This document shows, one piece after another, positions 1 to 8,716 of a stretch of DNA of 64,000 nucleotides; position 1 is the stretch's first letter, and each line of letters opens with the position of its first letter. The stretch is taken from assembly GCA_945878725.1 (NCBI GenBank), contig CAMCTY010000010.1, positions 1 through 64,000 of the forward strand, given 5' to 3'. Below the pieces are notes generated by a model. The model was not told where the DNA came from. It searched no databases and saw nothing but the letters and a program-made list of their open reading frames with translations. The stretch comes from Bifidobacterium breve. GTDB lineage: Bacteria; Actinomycetota; Acidimicrobiia; Acidimicrobiales; Acidimicrobilacustridaceae. A program made the translations under genes and the position numbers.

Positions 1-1
1 G

Positions 2-622
2 CTCTATTGCGCCGCGCATATGCCTGATCCGCGCAACGCCAAATTCGACGAGGCTGTCCATGACGAACTCGAAGCTCTCATCACCGCCGCCGGGGGGCGG
101 ACGATGGCGCTCTTCACGAGTTACCGCGCACTCCAACTCGCCGTTGAAGTCCTTCGCCCTCGTCTCGCCGTTGAAGTACTTGCCCAGGACGACTATCCGA
201 AGCCAGCACTCATCGAGCGCTTCACCAGCAATCCCGGAACCTGCCTTTTCGCAACCATGGGTTTCTGGCAAGGCGTCGATGTCCCGGGTGCGACGCTCAG
301 CCTTGTCACCATCGACCGGGTGCCGTTCCCGCGTCCTGATGATCCGCTTCTTCAGGCACGACGCGAGAAAGCGCGTGCCGACGCGTTCCGTGTCGTCGAC
401 CTACCGAGAGCAACAACCTTGCTCGCTCAGGGCGCTGGTCGTCTCATTCGCAGCGCCACCGACCGCGGTGTCGTCGCAATTCTCGATCCCCGGATGGCCA
501 AGGCCAGTTACAAGTGGGATCTGGTCAACGCATTACCGCCGATGAAACGCACCAAGGATCGCTCCGAAGTGGAGGACTTCTTGCGTGCGCTCCACGAAGA
601 CGAGCCGGCTGAAGACGCCTAG
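2..622 (+). CDS. dinG: DinG-family ATP-dependent DNA helicase, C-terminal part (5' end outside window)
   Basis: The reading frame is open from the left edge, so only the last ~206 residues are present; an internal ATG at 20 is not the real start. The visible part is the second RecA-like domain of an XPD/DinG superfamily 2 helicase. It opens with LYCAAHMPDPR, typical of DinG, and has motif V (GFWQGVDVPG) and motif VI (QGAGRLIR with the arginine fingers). DinG-type helicases unwind 5'-tailed DNA, D-loops and R-loops during repair. The N-terminal Walker A and Fe-S region lies outside the window, so Fe-S status is unknown. Its TAG stop shares the bases CTAG with the stop of the convergent era gene. 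Confidence 0.88.
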   Translation, partial: LYCAAHMPDPRNAKFDEAVHDELEALITAAGGRTMALFTSYRALQLAVEVLRPRLAVEVLAQDDYPKPALIERFTSNPGTCLFATMGFWQGVDVPGATLSLVTIDRVPFPRPDDPLLQARREKARADAFRVVDLPRATTLLAQGAGRLIRSATDRGVVAILDPRMAKASYKWDLVNALPPMKRTKDRSEVEDFLRALHEDEPAEDA

Positions 623-1458
623 AAACCGAGGCGGTCGAGCGACGGCGCCTTGCGTTGCCAGTCCTTGTCGACCTTCACGAAGAGTTCGATGAACGCACCT
701 TCCGGCAACTGCTCGCGCACGGCAATGCCGACCTGCTTCAGCACCGAACCCTTGTGGCCGATCACGATCCCCTTCTGAGAATCGCGCTCGACGAGAATCT
801 CAACCCGGATGCGAGGCCATTCCCATTCGACAACACGCGTGGCGATCGAATGGGGAAGTTCATCATTCGTGACAGCAAGCAATTGCTCGCGTACCAATTC
901 GGCCACCCAGAACGCTTCGGGAACATCGGTCACGGCGTCTTCCGGATACCACGCCGGGCCATCGGGAAGTCGCGACGTGATTTCCGCCAGAAGTTCGTCG
1001 ACGCCTTCGCCGGTCTTTGCCGAGACAGGGAAGTACGCCGAGAGGTTCAGTTGCTCGGCCGCACGTGCGAGCTGGATCATGACCTCGTCGGCCGATGCGA
1101 TGTCGGTCTTGTTGACGATAATGATCGCGTCGGACGGGACCTGCTCGGCTACAAACCTGTCGCCGGGACCAATGGGGCCCGTCGCATCAACAACAAGACA
1201 GACGACATCCGGACCTGAGGTGAGTTCCTTGGCCCGCGCATTGAGTCGCTCGCCAAGTAGCGTGCGCGGCTTGTGAATGCCCGGCGTGTCCACAAAGACG
1301 ATCTGCAAGTCGGGACGGTTCAGCACGCCGCGGATCTGGGTGCGCGTTGTTTGCGGTTTGTCCGAGGTGATCGCCACCTTTGTACCGAGTATGCAGTTGA
1401 GCAACGTCGACTTTCCTACGTTGGGTCGTCCGACGATCGAAACAAATCCTGACTTCAT
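619..1458 (-). CDS. era: GTPase Era, 16S rRNA/30S maturation factor
   Basis: 279 residues, slightly shorter than E. coli Era (301). G1 is GRPNVGKS (10-17), G3 is DTPG (57-60), G4 is NKTD (116-119), G5 is SAK (about 147), and a C-terminal KH domain carries IGHKGSVLKQVG. Era binds the 3' end of 16S rRNA and checks 30S assembly. It is the last gene of a minus-strand operon phoH-ybeY-corC-era. Its ATG overlaps the corC stop as ATGA, so translational coupling is likely. YbeY, two genes upstream, acts in the same rRNA maturation step. Confidence 0.97.
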   Translation of the reverse strand: MKSGFVSIVGRPNVGKSTLLNCILGTKVAITSDKPQTTRTQIRGVLNRPDLQIVFVDTPGIHKPRTLLGERLNARAKELTSGPDVVCLVVDATGPIGPGDRFVAEQVPSDAIIIVNKTDIASADEVMIQLARAAEQLNLSAYFPVSAKTGEGVDELLAEITSRLPDGPAWYPEDAVTDVPEAFWVAELVREQLLAVTNDELPHSIATRVVEWEWPRIRVEILVERDSQKGIVIGHKGSVLKQVGIAVREQLPEGAFIELFVKVDKDWQRKAPSLDRLGF

Positions 1459-2774
1459 TCTGAGGGCTCCTCTTCATCAGTTGGCGTGATGCGCTCGAGG
1501 CGCACAGCGCCGATGCGACGGCCCTGCACTCGTTCAGCCCGCAACCGGAACCCGTGGGCTTCGGTGGTTTCACCTTCATAAGGGACATGTCCGAGCAGAT
1601 GGAACATGAGTCCACCGATTGTGTCCCAGTCCCCTTCCGGAAGTTCTGCTTCAAGCAGATCTCCAACTTCGTCGATCGCCATCCGGGCCTGGACCCGAAC
1701 CACGCCATTGGGAAGATGTTCGATCATTGGATCTTCGCGATCGAATTCGTCAACGATCTCGCCGATCAGTTCCTCGATGAGATCCTCGAGCGTGACTAGT
1801 CCGGCAACACCGCCGTATTCGTCAACGACGACTGCCATGTGCGTCTTGCGCGCCTGCATCTCTGGCAACAACTCGGCGATCCGTTTCGTTTCCGGAACGA
1901 AATACGCCGCACGCGAGATGCGCGAGACGCGGTCCTTGCCACGGCCGCTGCGCTCGGCACGCATCATGTCTTTGACGTACGCAATGCCGACGATGTCGTC
2001 GATCCCATCGCCACAGATCGGAAGGCGACTGCGGCCGGCATTAAGCGCGATCTCCATTGCATTAGTGATGAACTCGTCCGCCTGCGCCGTCAACATGTCC
2101 GGGCGTGGAACCATGACTTCGCGACAAATCGTGTCGCCGAACTCAATTACCTGCTCGATGAGCTCACGTTCCTCCGCTTCAATCACGTCGTCGCTAAGCG
2201 CCTTGTCGGCGATGGCGAGAAAGTCTTCCTCGGAGACAAACGGGCCTTCCTTCAGACCCTTGCCAGGCAGGATGACGTTCGCGATACCGATGAGCCCACG
2301 TACCAAGAATCGAAGAGGAAACACCGCCGCAAGAAGGCGAACCGGCACGACCGACGAAAGCGACGCGCGATCGGGATGTTCGATCGCCCAAGTTCGGGGA
2401 ACGGCCACGCCGACAACGAAAACGACCACGACGTTCACGGCCGCCGCGATCGCAAGACCCCAACCACCAAAGAGTCGATCGGCGAGAACACCAACGAGGG
2501 TCGCCTGCACCAGTTGGCAGGCCAACATCGAGAACATGACCGTGTTGAGATAGTGCTCGGGACGGCTGGCCAGTTCGACGATGTGCTTCGTGCCCCAGCC
2601 ACCCTTCTCTGCGAGCGTCTGCGCCCGTGTGATCGTCAGGCGGTTGAGGGCGACCTCAGCCATAACGAGAACCGCGGAGATAAGGAGTAGGACCGCAACC
2701 GCGACGATGAGCCCGACTTCGGTACTACCGATTTCAGCGAGGATCGGACCGGATGACACGTGACTAACCGGCAT
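1455..2774 (-). CDS. CNNM/CBS-domain membrane protein, HlyC/CorC family
   Basis: 439 residues. The N-terminal DUF21/CNNM membrane domain has about four hydrophobic segments (roughly residues 18-200). A CBS pair follows (about 225-345, with VPRPDM and VVVDEYGGVAGLVTLEDL), then a CorC_HlyC domain (about 360-430). Related proteins are implicated in Mg2+/Co2+ homeostasis, and the old haemolysin name is misleading. It sits between ybeY (11-bp overlap at its start) and era (4-bp overlap at its end), a common actinobacterial order. The substrate cannot be read from the sequence. Confidence 0.9.
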   Translation of the reverse strand: MPVSHVSSGPILAEIGSTEVGLIVAVAVLLLISAVLVMAEVALNRLTITRAQTLAEKGGWGTKHIVELASRPEHYLNTVMFSMLACQLVQATLVGVLADRLFGGWGLAIAAAVNVVVVFVVGVAVPRTWAIEHPDRASLSSVVPVRLLAAVFPLRFLVRGLIGIANVILPGKGLKEGPFVSEEDFLAIADKALSDDVIEAEERELIEQVIEFGDTICREVMVPRPDMLTAQADEFITNAMEIALNAGRSRLPICGDGIDDIVGIAYVKDMMRAERSGRGKDRVSRISRAAYFVPETKRIAELLPEMQARKTHMAVVVDEYGGVAGLVTLEDLIEELIGEIVDEFDREDPMIEHLPNGVVRVQARMAIDEVGDLLEAELPEGDWDTIGGLMFHLLGHVPYEGETTEAHGFRLRAERVQGRRIGAVRLERITPTDEEEPSE

Positions 2775-3414
2775 CGGGTTCGGTTATCGGATCAACAAGG
2801 TTTGCCGCGGCGTCGTCGGAAGCTTCCGCAGCAGCGACGGCAGCCCACGGGTCGCTGGTCATAGGTCCGTAATGAGCGGAAAGAAGCTCACGCTCGCGCG
2901 CCTGCATGGCATTGCGCTCGGCTTCGACCGCATGATCCATTCCCATCAGATGCAGGATTCCGTGAACAACCAACAACGCAATTTCGTCGTCGAAGGTGCC
3001 GGCGTGTTCGGGGGCATTACGACTGGCGACCGCCGGACAAATAACGACGTCACCAAGAAGTAGCGGCAAGTCGTCGGGGGTGTCATCAGCACGATCTGGT
3101 CCGGGACCACCATCGTCGGGCCAACGACCAGGAGGGGTCGGATCGCCGTCGATCGGGAACGACAGCACGTCGGTCGGACCTTCGTGACCCATGAATCGGT
3201 TATTGAGATCGGTCATCGTGAGTTCGTCAACAAACAGAACCGACATCTCGCATTCACCCTCGACACCTTCGTCAAGAAGAACAGCCAACGCGAGTTCTTG
3301 CCAGCGGCTCGGTTCAACTGCGGCAACGTTCTGCTCGTCGGAGACGAACACCGTCACGTCACCATCAGATGGCCCGCGACGACGCGGCCGACGGGTGCGA
3401 GGCGGTTCAGCCAT
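2764..3414 (-). CDS. ybeY: Endoribonuclease YbeY (rRNA maturation factor)
   Basis: About 216 residues from the ATG at 3414; a longer frame runs to 3447 but lies inside phoH. The metal-binding signature VHGILHLMGMDH gives the three zinc-ligand histidines (HGxLHLxGxDH). YbeY is a single-strand endoribonuclease needed for 16S 3'-end processing and ribosome quality control. The ATG overlaps the phoH stop by 8 bp. It has a proline/arginine-rich N-terminal extension and an alanine/aspartate-rich tail beyond the zinc site, making it longer than the ~155-residue E. coli protein. Confidence 0.93.
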   Translation of the reverse strand: MAEPPRTRRPRRRGPSDGDVTVFVSDEQNVAAVEPSRWQELALAVLLDEGVEGECEMSVLFVDELTMTDLNNRFMGHEGPTDVLSFPIDGDPTPPGRWPDDGGPGPDRADDTPDDLPLLLGDVVICPAVASRNAPEHAGTFDDEIALLVVHGILHLMGMDHAVEAERNAMQARERELLSAHYGPMTSDPWAAVAAAEASDDAAANLVDPITEPDAG

Positions 3415-4372
3415 TCGAACGCTGCTTACTCTCGGCCGCGTTCTCATACGCAGTCACGATGTCCTGAACGATGCGATGTCGGACAACGTCAGCGGCAGTG
3501 AGCTTCACCCAGGCCAATCCTTCGATGTCGCTCAGAATCGGTTCGAGTCCGAGCAGACCGCTGCGACCACCCTGGATGTCGATCTGCGTCGTATCACCCG
3601 TGACGACCACCTTTGAGCCGAATCCGATTCGGGTGAGGAACATCTTCATCTGCTCCGGTGTCGTGTTCTGGGCCTCGTCGAGAATGATGAAGCTTCCGTT
3701 GAGCGTGCGACCACGCATGAACGCAAGCGGCGCAACCTCGACAGTGCCGCGCTCGAGCAAACGCTGAGCTCCTTCGGCTTCGACCATGTCGTACAGCGCG
3801 TCATACAGCGGCCGCAGGTACGGATCGACCTTCGCCATCATGTCGCCCGGGAGGAAACCGAGGCGCTCGCCGGCTTCAACCGCTGGGCGAGTGAGGATGA
3901 TTCGATCAACTTCTTTGGCCTGCAGAGCCTGAACGGCCATCGCCACTGCGAGCCAGCTCTTGCCCGTACCAGCCGGGCCGACGCCGAAGGTGACGATGTT
4001 GTTCTTGATCGCCTCGATGTAGCGCTTCTGACCACTCGTCTTCGGTCGGACCATCCGCCCGCGGGAGCTGCGCAGAACATCAGTGGTCAGCACTTCCGAT
4101 GGGCGCTCGTCGGCCTTAACCATGTCGATACTCCGTCGCACGGCCACTGGTTCGAGAACCTGACCTTGCTGGAGCAGAACGACAAGCTCCTCGAAAAGTC
4201 GGCCAACTAGTTCGGCGGCGGGGCCAGAAACGGTGATCTCGTTGCCACGAACGTGAACGATCGAATCCGGAAACGCATCTTCGACCAAGCGCAGCAATTC
4301 GTCGCGGGAACCGAGCAGGCCGGTCATCAGGTGATTTCCGGGGACGTGGACGACAACGGTGGTTTCAGGCAT
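3407..4372 (-). CDS. phoH: PhoH-family ATPase
   Basis: 321 residues from the ATG at 4372 (MPETTVVVHVPGN). Upstream in-frame codons lack family similarity and would cross the promoter. Walker A is GPAGTGKS and Walker B is FIILDEAQNTT, in the order expected for PhoH, a P-loop ATPase related to helicase domain 1 and usually linked to ybeY. A TANNNT box (TAGGCT, 4381-4386 on the minus strand) ends 8 nt before the ATG, suggesting a leaderless or nearly leaderless operon promoter. It is the first gene of phoH-ybeY-corC-era. Confidence 0.93.
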   Translation of the reverse strand: MPETTVVVHVPGNHLMTGLLGSRDELLRLVEDAFPDSIVHVRGNEITVSGPAAELVGRLFEELVVLLQQGQVLEPVAVRRSIDMVKADERPSEVLTTDVLRSSRGRMVRPKTSGQKRYIEAIKNNIVTFGVGPAGTGKSWLAVAMAVQALQAKEVDRIILTRPAVEAGERLGFLPGDMMAKVDPYLRPLYDALYDMVEAEGAQRLLERGTVEVAPLAFMRGRTLNGSFIILDEAQNTTPEQMKMFLTRIGFGSKVVVTGDTTQIDIQGGRSGLLGLEPILSDIEGLAWVKLTAADVVRHRIVQDIVTAYENAAESKQRSNG

Positions 4373-4476
4373 GTGGCCACAGCCTAGAGGCGGGCCGGAT
4401 GACTCTGCCCCAGCCGGGGTCATCCGTGTGATCCTCCGATTCCGCCATCTGCCCAACCTCGCGCGCTGGAGCACTC

Positions 4477-5046
4477 ATGACTACTCAATCCCCCGACAGC
4501 ACTTCGCCCGGATCCGACGACGAGATCGGCGTCTGGATGCTCCGCTTCATGGCTGACGACGCCGCCGATGGGCGAGCACGAGTCGAGACATGGCGACGGC
4601 GAACTGATGAGAGCGCCACTGTCGTCGGAGTTCTTGCCGACATCGCCGAAAGTGACCGGTCCGTCGAGATCAACACCATCTCCGGCAACACTCATGTCGG
4701 ACATGTTGCGCACGTTGGCGACGCCGCCGTCGTCATCGAAACTCAGAATCGACAACTCGTTGTCGTCCGAACGTCGGCGATTGCGGCAGTTATCCCCGAG
4801 CGGGGATTCCGAGTACCCGGCGAGGGTGTTTCGACCTCGACCCGGTCGCTCCGAGCGATCATTGACGCCGTCATCGAGCCCGGGGACGTTCTGAACGTGA
4901 TCGCCGGAGGGTCATCGATTATCGGGGAGTTCATCAGCTGCGGACAGGAAGTTCTCCTGTTGCGGGCAGCAATGAACCGGACCTTTTACCTCGCGCTCGA
5001 GGCGATCGGCGAGATCTCGCTAGCGACCAACTCGGGATGGAGATGA
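4477..5046 (+). CDS. Unknown protein with two internal LSm/SH3-like repeats
   Basis: 189 residues, not recognised. ATG 4477 is preceded by GGAG with 7-nt spacing. There is no signal peptide or membrane segment, so it is probably cytoplasmic. Residues ~65-107 and ~139-182 look like copies of one unit: an I-x-G turn, then G[HE][VF]xx[VC]G, a hydrophobic strand, a polar turn, and a hydrophobic strand ending in AI. This suggests two small beta-barrels of LSm or SH3 type. It is divergent from phoH and its last 61 bp overlap the convergent regulator gene. A link to the tad locus downstream is only positional. Confidence 0.7.
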   Translation: MTTQSPDSTSPGSDDEIGVWMLRFMADDAADGRARVETWRRRTDESATVVGVLADIAESDRSVEINTISGNTHVGHVAHVGDAAVVIETQNRQLVVVRTSAIAAVIPERGFRVPGEGVSTSTRSLRAIIDAVIEPGDVLNVIAGGSSIIGEFISCGQEVLLLRAAMNRTFYLALEAIGEISLATNSGWR

Positions 5047-5243
5047 TCCAGCGAACCCGGTTCGATGCGGCATGACGAGACAAACGATTCGACCTCGTGA
5101 CGCTGCAGACGAATGACCCGACCAAACCGGTACGCGGGCAGACGACCCTCGTCAATGAATCGGTAGAGCGTGCGCGTACCGATGCCTAACAACTCAGCGG
5201 CATCGCTGCTGCTCAACCATTCCGTTTTCTGTCGCTCCGACAT
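4986..5243 (-). CDS. Small helix-turn-helix regulator, excisionase/BldC (MerR-like) family
   Basis: 85 residues from ATG 5243 (another ATG lies at 5255). The N-terminal half, LSSSDAAELLGIGTRTLYRF followed by a wing with GRLPAYRFGRVIRL, is a winged MerR-like DNA-binding domain of the excisionase/BldC type. TATGTT (5251-5256 on the minus strand) ends 7 nt before the 5243 ATG, which favours that start and a leaderless mRNA. It is divergent from the tad operon beginning near 5373, so it may regulate pilus genes (inference). No integrase or phage gene is nearby, so a true excisionase role is unlikely. Confidence 0.85.
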   Translation of the reverse strand: MSERQKTEWLSSSDAAELLGIGTRTLYRFIDEGRLPAYRFGRVIRLQRHEVESFVSSCRIEPGSLDHLHPELVASEISPIASSAR

Positions 5244-5349
5244 GGCGCACAACATACGGATAGTGACTGGCTGACGTAAGCGCCGAACGACCCATCTTCA
5301 GCGAGCGTCGACAGACGCTTGTCACTTCGCAAATGGTCCATTCGGCATC

Positions 5350-5378
5350 TTCACGGTTCCCGATCCGTTCCCTATGGT
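5350..5378 (+). promoter_or_regulatory. Putative promoter of the tad operon
   Basis: TTCACG (5350-5355) and TATGGT (5373-5378) are separated by 17 bp. They match a -35/-10 pair, and transcription would begin around 5385, giving a ~37-nt leader ahead of the ATG at 5422. It lies in the gap shared with the BldC-like regulator. Confidence 0.45.
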
Positions 5379-5421
5379 GCCGCTCCCCAACCCGGTCCGG
5401 CAGAGGCGGAAGGCGATCGAT

Positions 5422-6201
5422 ATGCACACGACAACACCTCAAGATGGAACGATTCCGACAACAACCGAGACCGGCGGCGCCATCCGCACACGCCTAGTCC
5501 CGCGGGTTCGACCTCGCCCCAACGGGCGCTCGCTCGCTGGTGCACTACTCGTCACGCTCGCCGCGGTCGGAGCCTTTTGGGTGGCGGGGGCCGACAGTGC
5601 ACCACCGACACAATCGGTCCTCGTCGCCCGTCGCCCCCTTTCGCCTGGCGAACAACTGACATCGTCTGATCTCGAGATCCGCAAAGTCACGATTTTGGAT
5701 GGGTTCGATACCCACACGTATTCCGATCCTGCGCAGGTCATTGGGGGCGCCATGCTCGCCCCACTAGGCAAAGGCGAATTACTCCAGCGCAGCGCGGTTC
5801 TCACCGACGCTTCCGCAAAAGTAGGGGCCCTCGAATTCTCCTTCCCGATCGACAGGGAACGAGCCATGAACGGCGAGCTACGCCCGGGCGAGACGATCGA
5901 TCTTCTGGCTACATACGGGACGGGCATCGATGCGGTCACGACCGTGCTCGCTCGCAACGCTCTCGTTCGCCAGCTCGATAAGCAGAACGACGGCACCATG
6001 GGTGCCACCGGACGCGTCGTGCTCACCATTGGACTGGCCACGGCAGACGAACTGCTCAACGCCGTGCACGCTGCGCAGGTTGCCGGTCTCACTGCCGTCC
6101 GCTCGACCGGGGCCGGCCCATCGACCATCGGGCGAACATCGACGTCCAGCCCGATTTCTGCAGATCGAACAATGACTGACCTTCTCGGGGCACAGCGATG
6201 A
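5422..6201 (+). CDS. cpaB: CpaB/RcpC-type pilus assembly protein with SAF domain
   Basis: 259 residues from ATG 5422, preceded by GGAAGG at 8-nt spacing; the frame extends to 5374 but that would cross the promoter. A cytoplasmic arginine-rich stretch is followed by one membrane segment (LAGALLVTLAAVGAFWVAG), then a SAF domain (VLVARRPLSPGEQLTSSDL). A second beta-rich CpaB region carries FPIDRERAMNGELRPGETID. CpaB acts as an extracytoplasmic component of Tad/Flp pilus machines. It is the first gene of the operon and overlaps the next by ATGA. Confidence 0.85.
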   Translation: MHTTTPQDGTIPTTTETGGAIRTRLVPRVRPRPNGRSLAGALLVTLAAVGAFWVAGADSAPPTQSVLVARRPLSPGEQLTSSDLEIRKVTILDGFDTHTYSDPAQVIGGAMLAPLGKGELLQRSAVLTDASAKVGALEFSFPIDRERAMNGELRPGETIDLLATYGTGIDAVTTVLARNALVRQLDKQNDGTMGATGRVVLTIGLATADELLNAVHAAQVAGLTAVRSTGAGPSTIGRTSTSSPISADRTMTDLLGAQR

Positions 6202-7481
6202 ACTCCGAGCAGTTTGTTGTATTGGGTCTAGCCCGCCCTCGCACACCGTGGTTTGCTGACGTCGGCCAGTGGGCTACCTCGGCTGAACTCCCGATCGAAT
6301 TCGTGCGCTGCGTCTCGGCTGACGAGATCAGGGCTCGTATCGGTTCTGGTCGCTCCTATTCAGCTCTGCTCCTCGATGAAGACTCTCCCGGCGTCGACCG
6401 AGATCTTCTGGCCCTTGCCGCTGAGTCCGGTTGCGCGTCATTCATCGTCGTCGGGCCGAATCCTCGTCGACGCTGGATCCAAATCGGCGCCGTCGGGGTG
6501 CTTGAACGCCCCCTCACACCCGACGCTCTTCACGCTGCCTTGCGGACCCGAGCCCGCAGTGTCGAACGGGTCGATGACCTCGCGTTTAGGGATCGGGCCG
6601 GGAGCATTTCTCCGCTCTCCGGTCGACTGATCACGGTTGTCGGGCCAGGAGGTTCCGGAACGTCAACCATCGCAATGGCGATCGCACAAGGAGCAGCAAC
6701 CGATCCCCGCAATGGCGGAAGTGTTGCCCTCATCGATGCATGTCTGAATTCGTCGCTTGCTCTCCTCCATGATCTCGGTGACGTTGTCCCCGGGCTTCCC
6801 GAACTCGTCGAAGCCCACCGCGTCGCTTCACTCGATCCGAACGCAGTCCGAAACGGACTGTGGGTCTGCGCCGAGAGGGGTTACGACCTTCTTGCCGGGG
6901 TCAGGCGCCATCGCGACTGGACATCGCTTCGACCCCGAGCCACCGAGTCTGCAGTGCGTTCACTCCGCCAGACATACGCACTCGTTGTTGCCGATACAGA
7001 TTCAGAGTTCGAAGGTGAACGCGAGACCGGCTCGCTCGATATCGAGGATCGAAATCATCTCGCACGACATCTCGCCTTCAGCGCTGACCTCATTGTCGTC
7101 ACGGGGCGAACCGACATCAACGGATTTTCTCGAATGCTCCGCCTCGCCGCTGACCTGCTCGATCACGGGGTCGAACCGGAACGCATTCAGCCGGTAGTGA
7201 TTGGGACATCGCGTAACCCCCACCTCGCTCGAGAACTCCGCCGTTCACTTCATGACCTCCTCTCCACGATGAGTCCTGATTCAGAGACACAGCCCGCTCT
7301 ACTGATCCCAACGTCACGCGAGATTTCCTCAATCCGTCACGACGGATCGGCACTCCCTAATCGACTCGTTGCGCCACTCACCAGTCGTATCCGCTCGTCG
7401 CTTGCGAACGTTCCGATCAAGCGAGCCGCTGCCGCCGAACCAATTCGTATCCCTACCACTCGCCTCGGACGGGTCTCATGA
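6198..7481 (+). CDS. tadZ: TadZ/CpaE-like ATPase, pilus localisation factor
   Basis: 427 residues. The N-terminus (about 1-120) resembles an atypical receiver domain. A MinD/ParA-type P-loop then reads VVGPGGSGTSTIAMAIAQG. The signature lysines of the deviant Walker A (KGG and GK[ST]) are both replaced, as in some TadZ proteins, so ATP hydrolysis may be weak or absent. TadZ/CpaE proteins sit at the cell pole and recruit the other Tad proteins. The ATG overlaps the cpaB stop by 4 bp and its own stop overlaps tadA by 4 bp. Confidence 0.82.
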   Translation: MNSEQFVVLGLARPRTPWFADVGQWATSAELPIEFVRCVSADEIRARIGSGRSYSALLLDEDSPGVDRDLLALAAESGCASFIVVGPNPRRRWIQIGAVGVLERPLTPDALHAALRTRARSVERVDDLAFRDRAGSISPLSGRLITVVGPGGSGTSTIAMAIAQGAATDPRNGGSVALIDACLNSSLALLHDLGDVVPGLPELVEAHRVASLDPNAVRNGLWVCAERGYDLLAGVRRHRDWTSLRPRATESAVRSLRQTYALVVADTDSEFEGERETGSLDIEDRNHLARHLAFSADLIVVTGRTDINGFSRMLRLAADLLDHGVEPERIQPVVIGTSRNPHLARELRRSLHDLLSTMSPDSETQPALLIPTSREISSIRHDGSALPNRLVAPLTSRIRSSLANVPIKRAAAAEPIRIPTTRLGRVS

Positions 7482-8716
7482 CACTCCCGGAAATCGAACT
7501 CGCAGTTCAGCAACGGGCCAAATCGGTCGATCTCGACATGGCTACCGAAACTGGCCGGACGGCGCTGCGCGCACTCATTGATGACGAACTGCATCGTTTG
7601 GATGATGACGTCCGCCGCGGCACGCGATTAGAGCCCCTAGCCAACACTCCGCTCCTTGCCGACCGGGCATGGCGCAATCTCGCTCTGTACGGGCCACTCA
7701 CCGAGTTGCTCGCCGACCCTGATGTCTGGGAGATCGAGCTCAATGCGCCCGGCGAGATCTTCGTGAAACGACACCGAGGGATGAGCGGGTATCACCACGA
7801 GGGATTTCATGACAACGACCATGTGACGCGAACACTCACCAAACTGCTCGACGATTCCTCCAGTAGTCATCGCAAACTCGACCCAACCGAAGGCCTGCAG
7901 GATGCACAGCTCGATGATGGATCGCGCCTTCACATCGTGCACGGAGACCTCGCCAGAGGCGGTCACACCATGGTGAACATCCGACGATTCACAGGGGTCC
8001 CGTACACGCGCCTCGAGGAACTCGTTGAGCGCGACACCCTCAGCAGTGCTGCCGCCGAGTTCCTTGCCGAGGCTGTACGCAATGGCGCCACCATCGTCTT
8101 CGCCGGCGCACCAGGCTCGGGGAAGACCACGATGCTCTCGTGTTGTCTCGGCGAACTCGACCCATCCAAGAGGGTCGTAATTGCCGAGGAGGTGTTTGAA
8201 GTCGACGCCCCGCTCTCGAACGTCGCAAGCATGCAGACACGCGCCGCCCGCAGCGATCGACCTAGCATCGACCTCAGAAGGCTCGTCGCGGGATTCCTAC
8301 GAATGGCACCCGACGTCGCCGTTGTGGGCGAAGTTCGCGATCGCGAAGCACTACCGCTTCTTCTGACATTGTCGTCAGGAGTCAAGGGTTTCACCACGAT
8401 CCACGCTTCCAACGCTCGCGGCGCGTTGTCGCGGATTCGCTTCCTCGCCGAACTATCCGAGGCGGCCCGCAATCTTCCCCACTCTGCACTCACAACACTC
8501 GTATCCGAAGCCGTTGATCTCGTCGTCTTCTCCCGACGCGGCCCCGAAGGACCACAGGTCGTGGAGATCATTGCGGTCGAGGACCTCACCGGAAGCAGTG
8601 AGTCCGGAACGTTCACCACAACCGATTTGTTCAACCGCGACAATCCAGAGCGCGTGCTCGCCCGAACCGGAAACAGTTCACGACGACTCGCCTGGATGAC
8701 AAAGGCCGAGCGATGA
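7478..8716 (+). CDS. tadA: TadA/CpaF secretion ATPase
   Basis: 412 residues. The N-terminal CpaF domain has PLTELLADPDVWEIELNAPG, Walker A is GAPGSGKTT, the Walker B region is MAPDVAVVGEVRDREA, and the His box is GFTTIHASNARGAL. These are the hallmarks of the VirB11-like hexameric ATPase that powers Tad pilus assembly in the cytoplasm. It overlaps both neighbours by 4 bp. No separate retraction ATPase is present, as is normal for Tad systems. Confidence 0.95.
   Translation: MTLPEIELAVQQRAKSVDLDMATETGRTALRALIDDELHRLDDDVRRGTRLEPLANTPLLADRAWRNLALYGPLTELLADPDVWEIELNAPGEIFVKRHRGMSGYHHEGFHDNDHVTRTLTKLLDDSSSSHRKLDPTEGLQDAQLDDGSRLHIVHGDLARGGHTMVNIRRFTGVPYTRLEELVERDTLSSAAAEFLAEAVRNGATIVFAGAPGSGKTTMLSCCLGELDPSKRVVIAEEVFEVDAPLSNVASMQTRAARSDRPSIDLRRLVAGFLRMAPDVAVVGEVRDREALPLLLTLSSGVKGFTTIHASNARGALSRIRFLAELSEAARNLPHSALTTLVSEAVDLVVFSRRGPEGPQVVEIIAVEDLTGSSESGTFTTTDLFNRDNPERVLARTGNSSRRLAWMTKAER

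Noticed and set aside
4986-5243. Phage excisionase
   Set aside because: No integrase, attachment site or phage gene is near; the protein fits the BldC-like chromosomal regulators.
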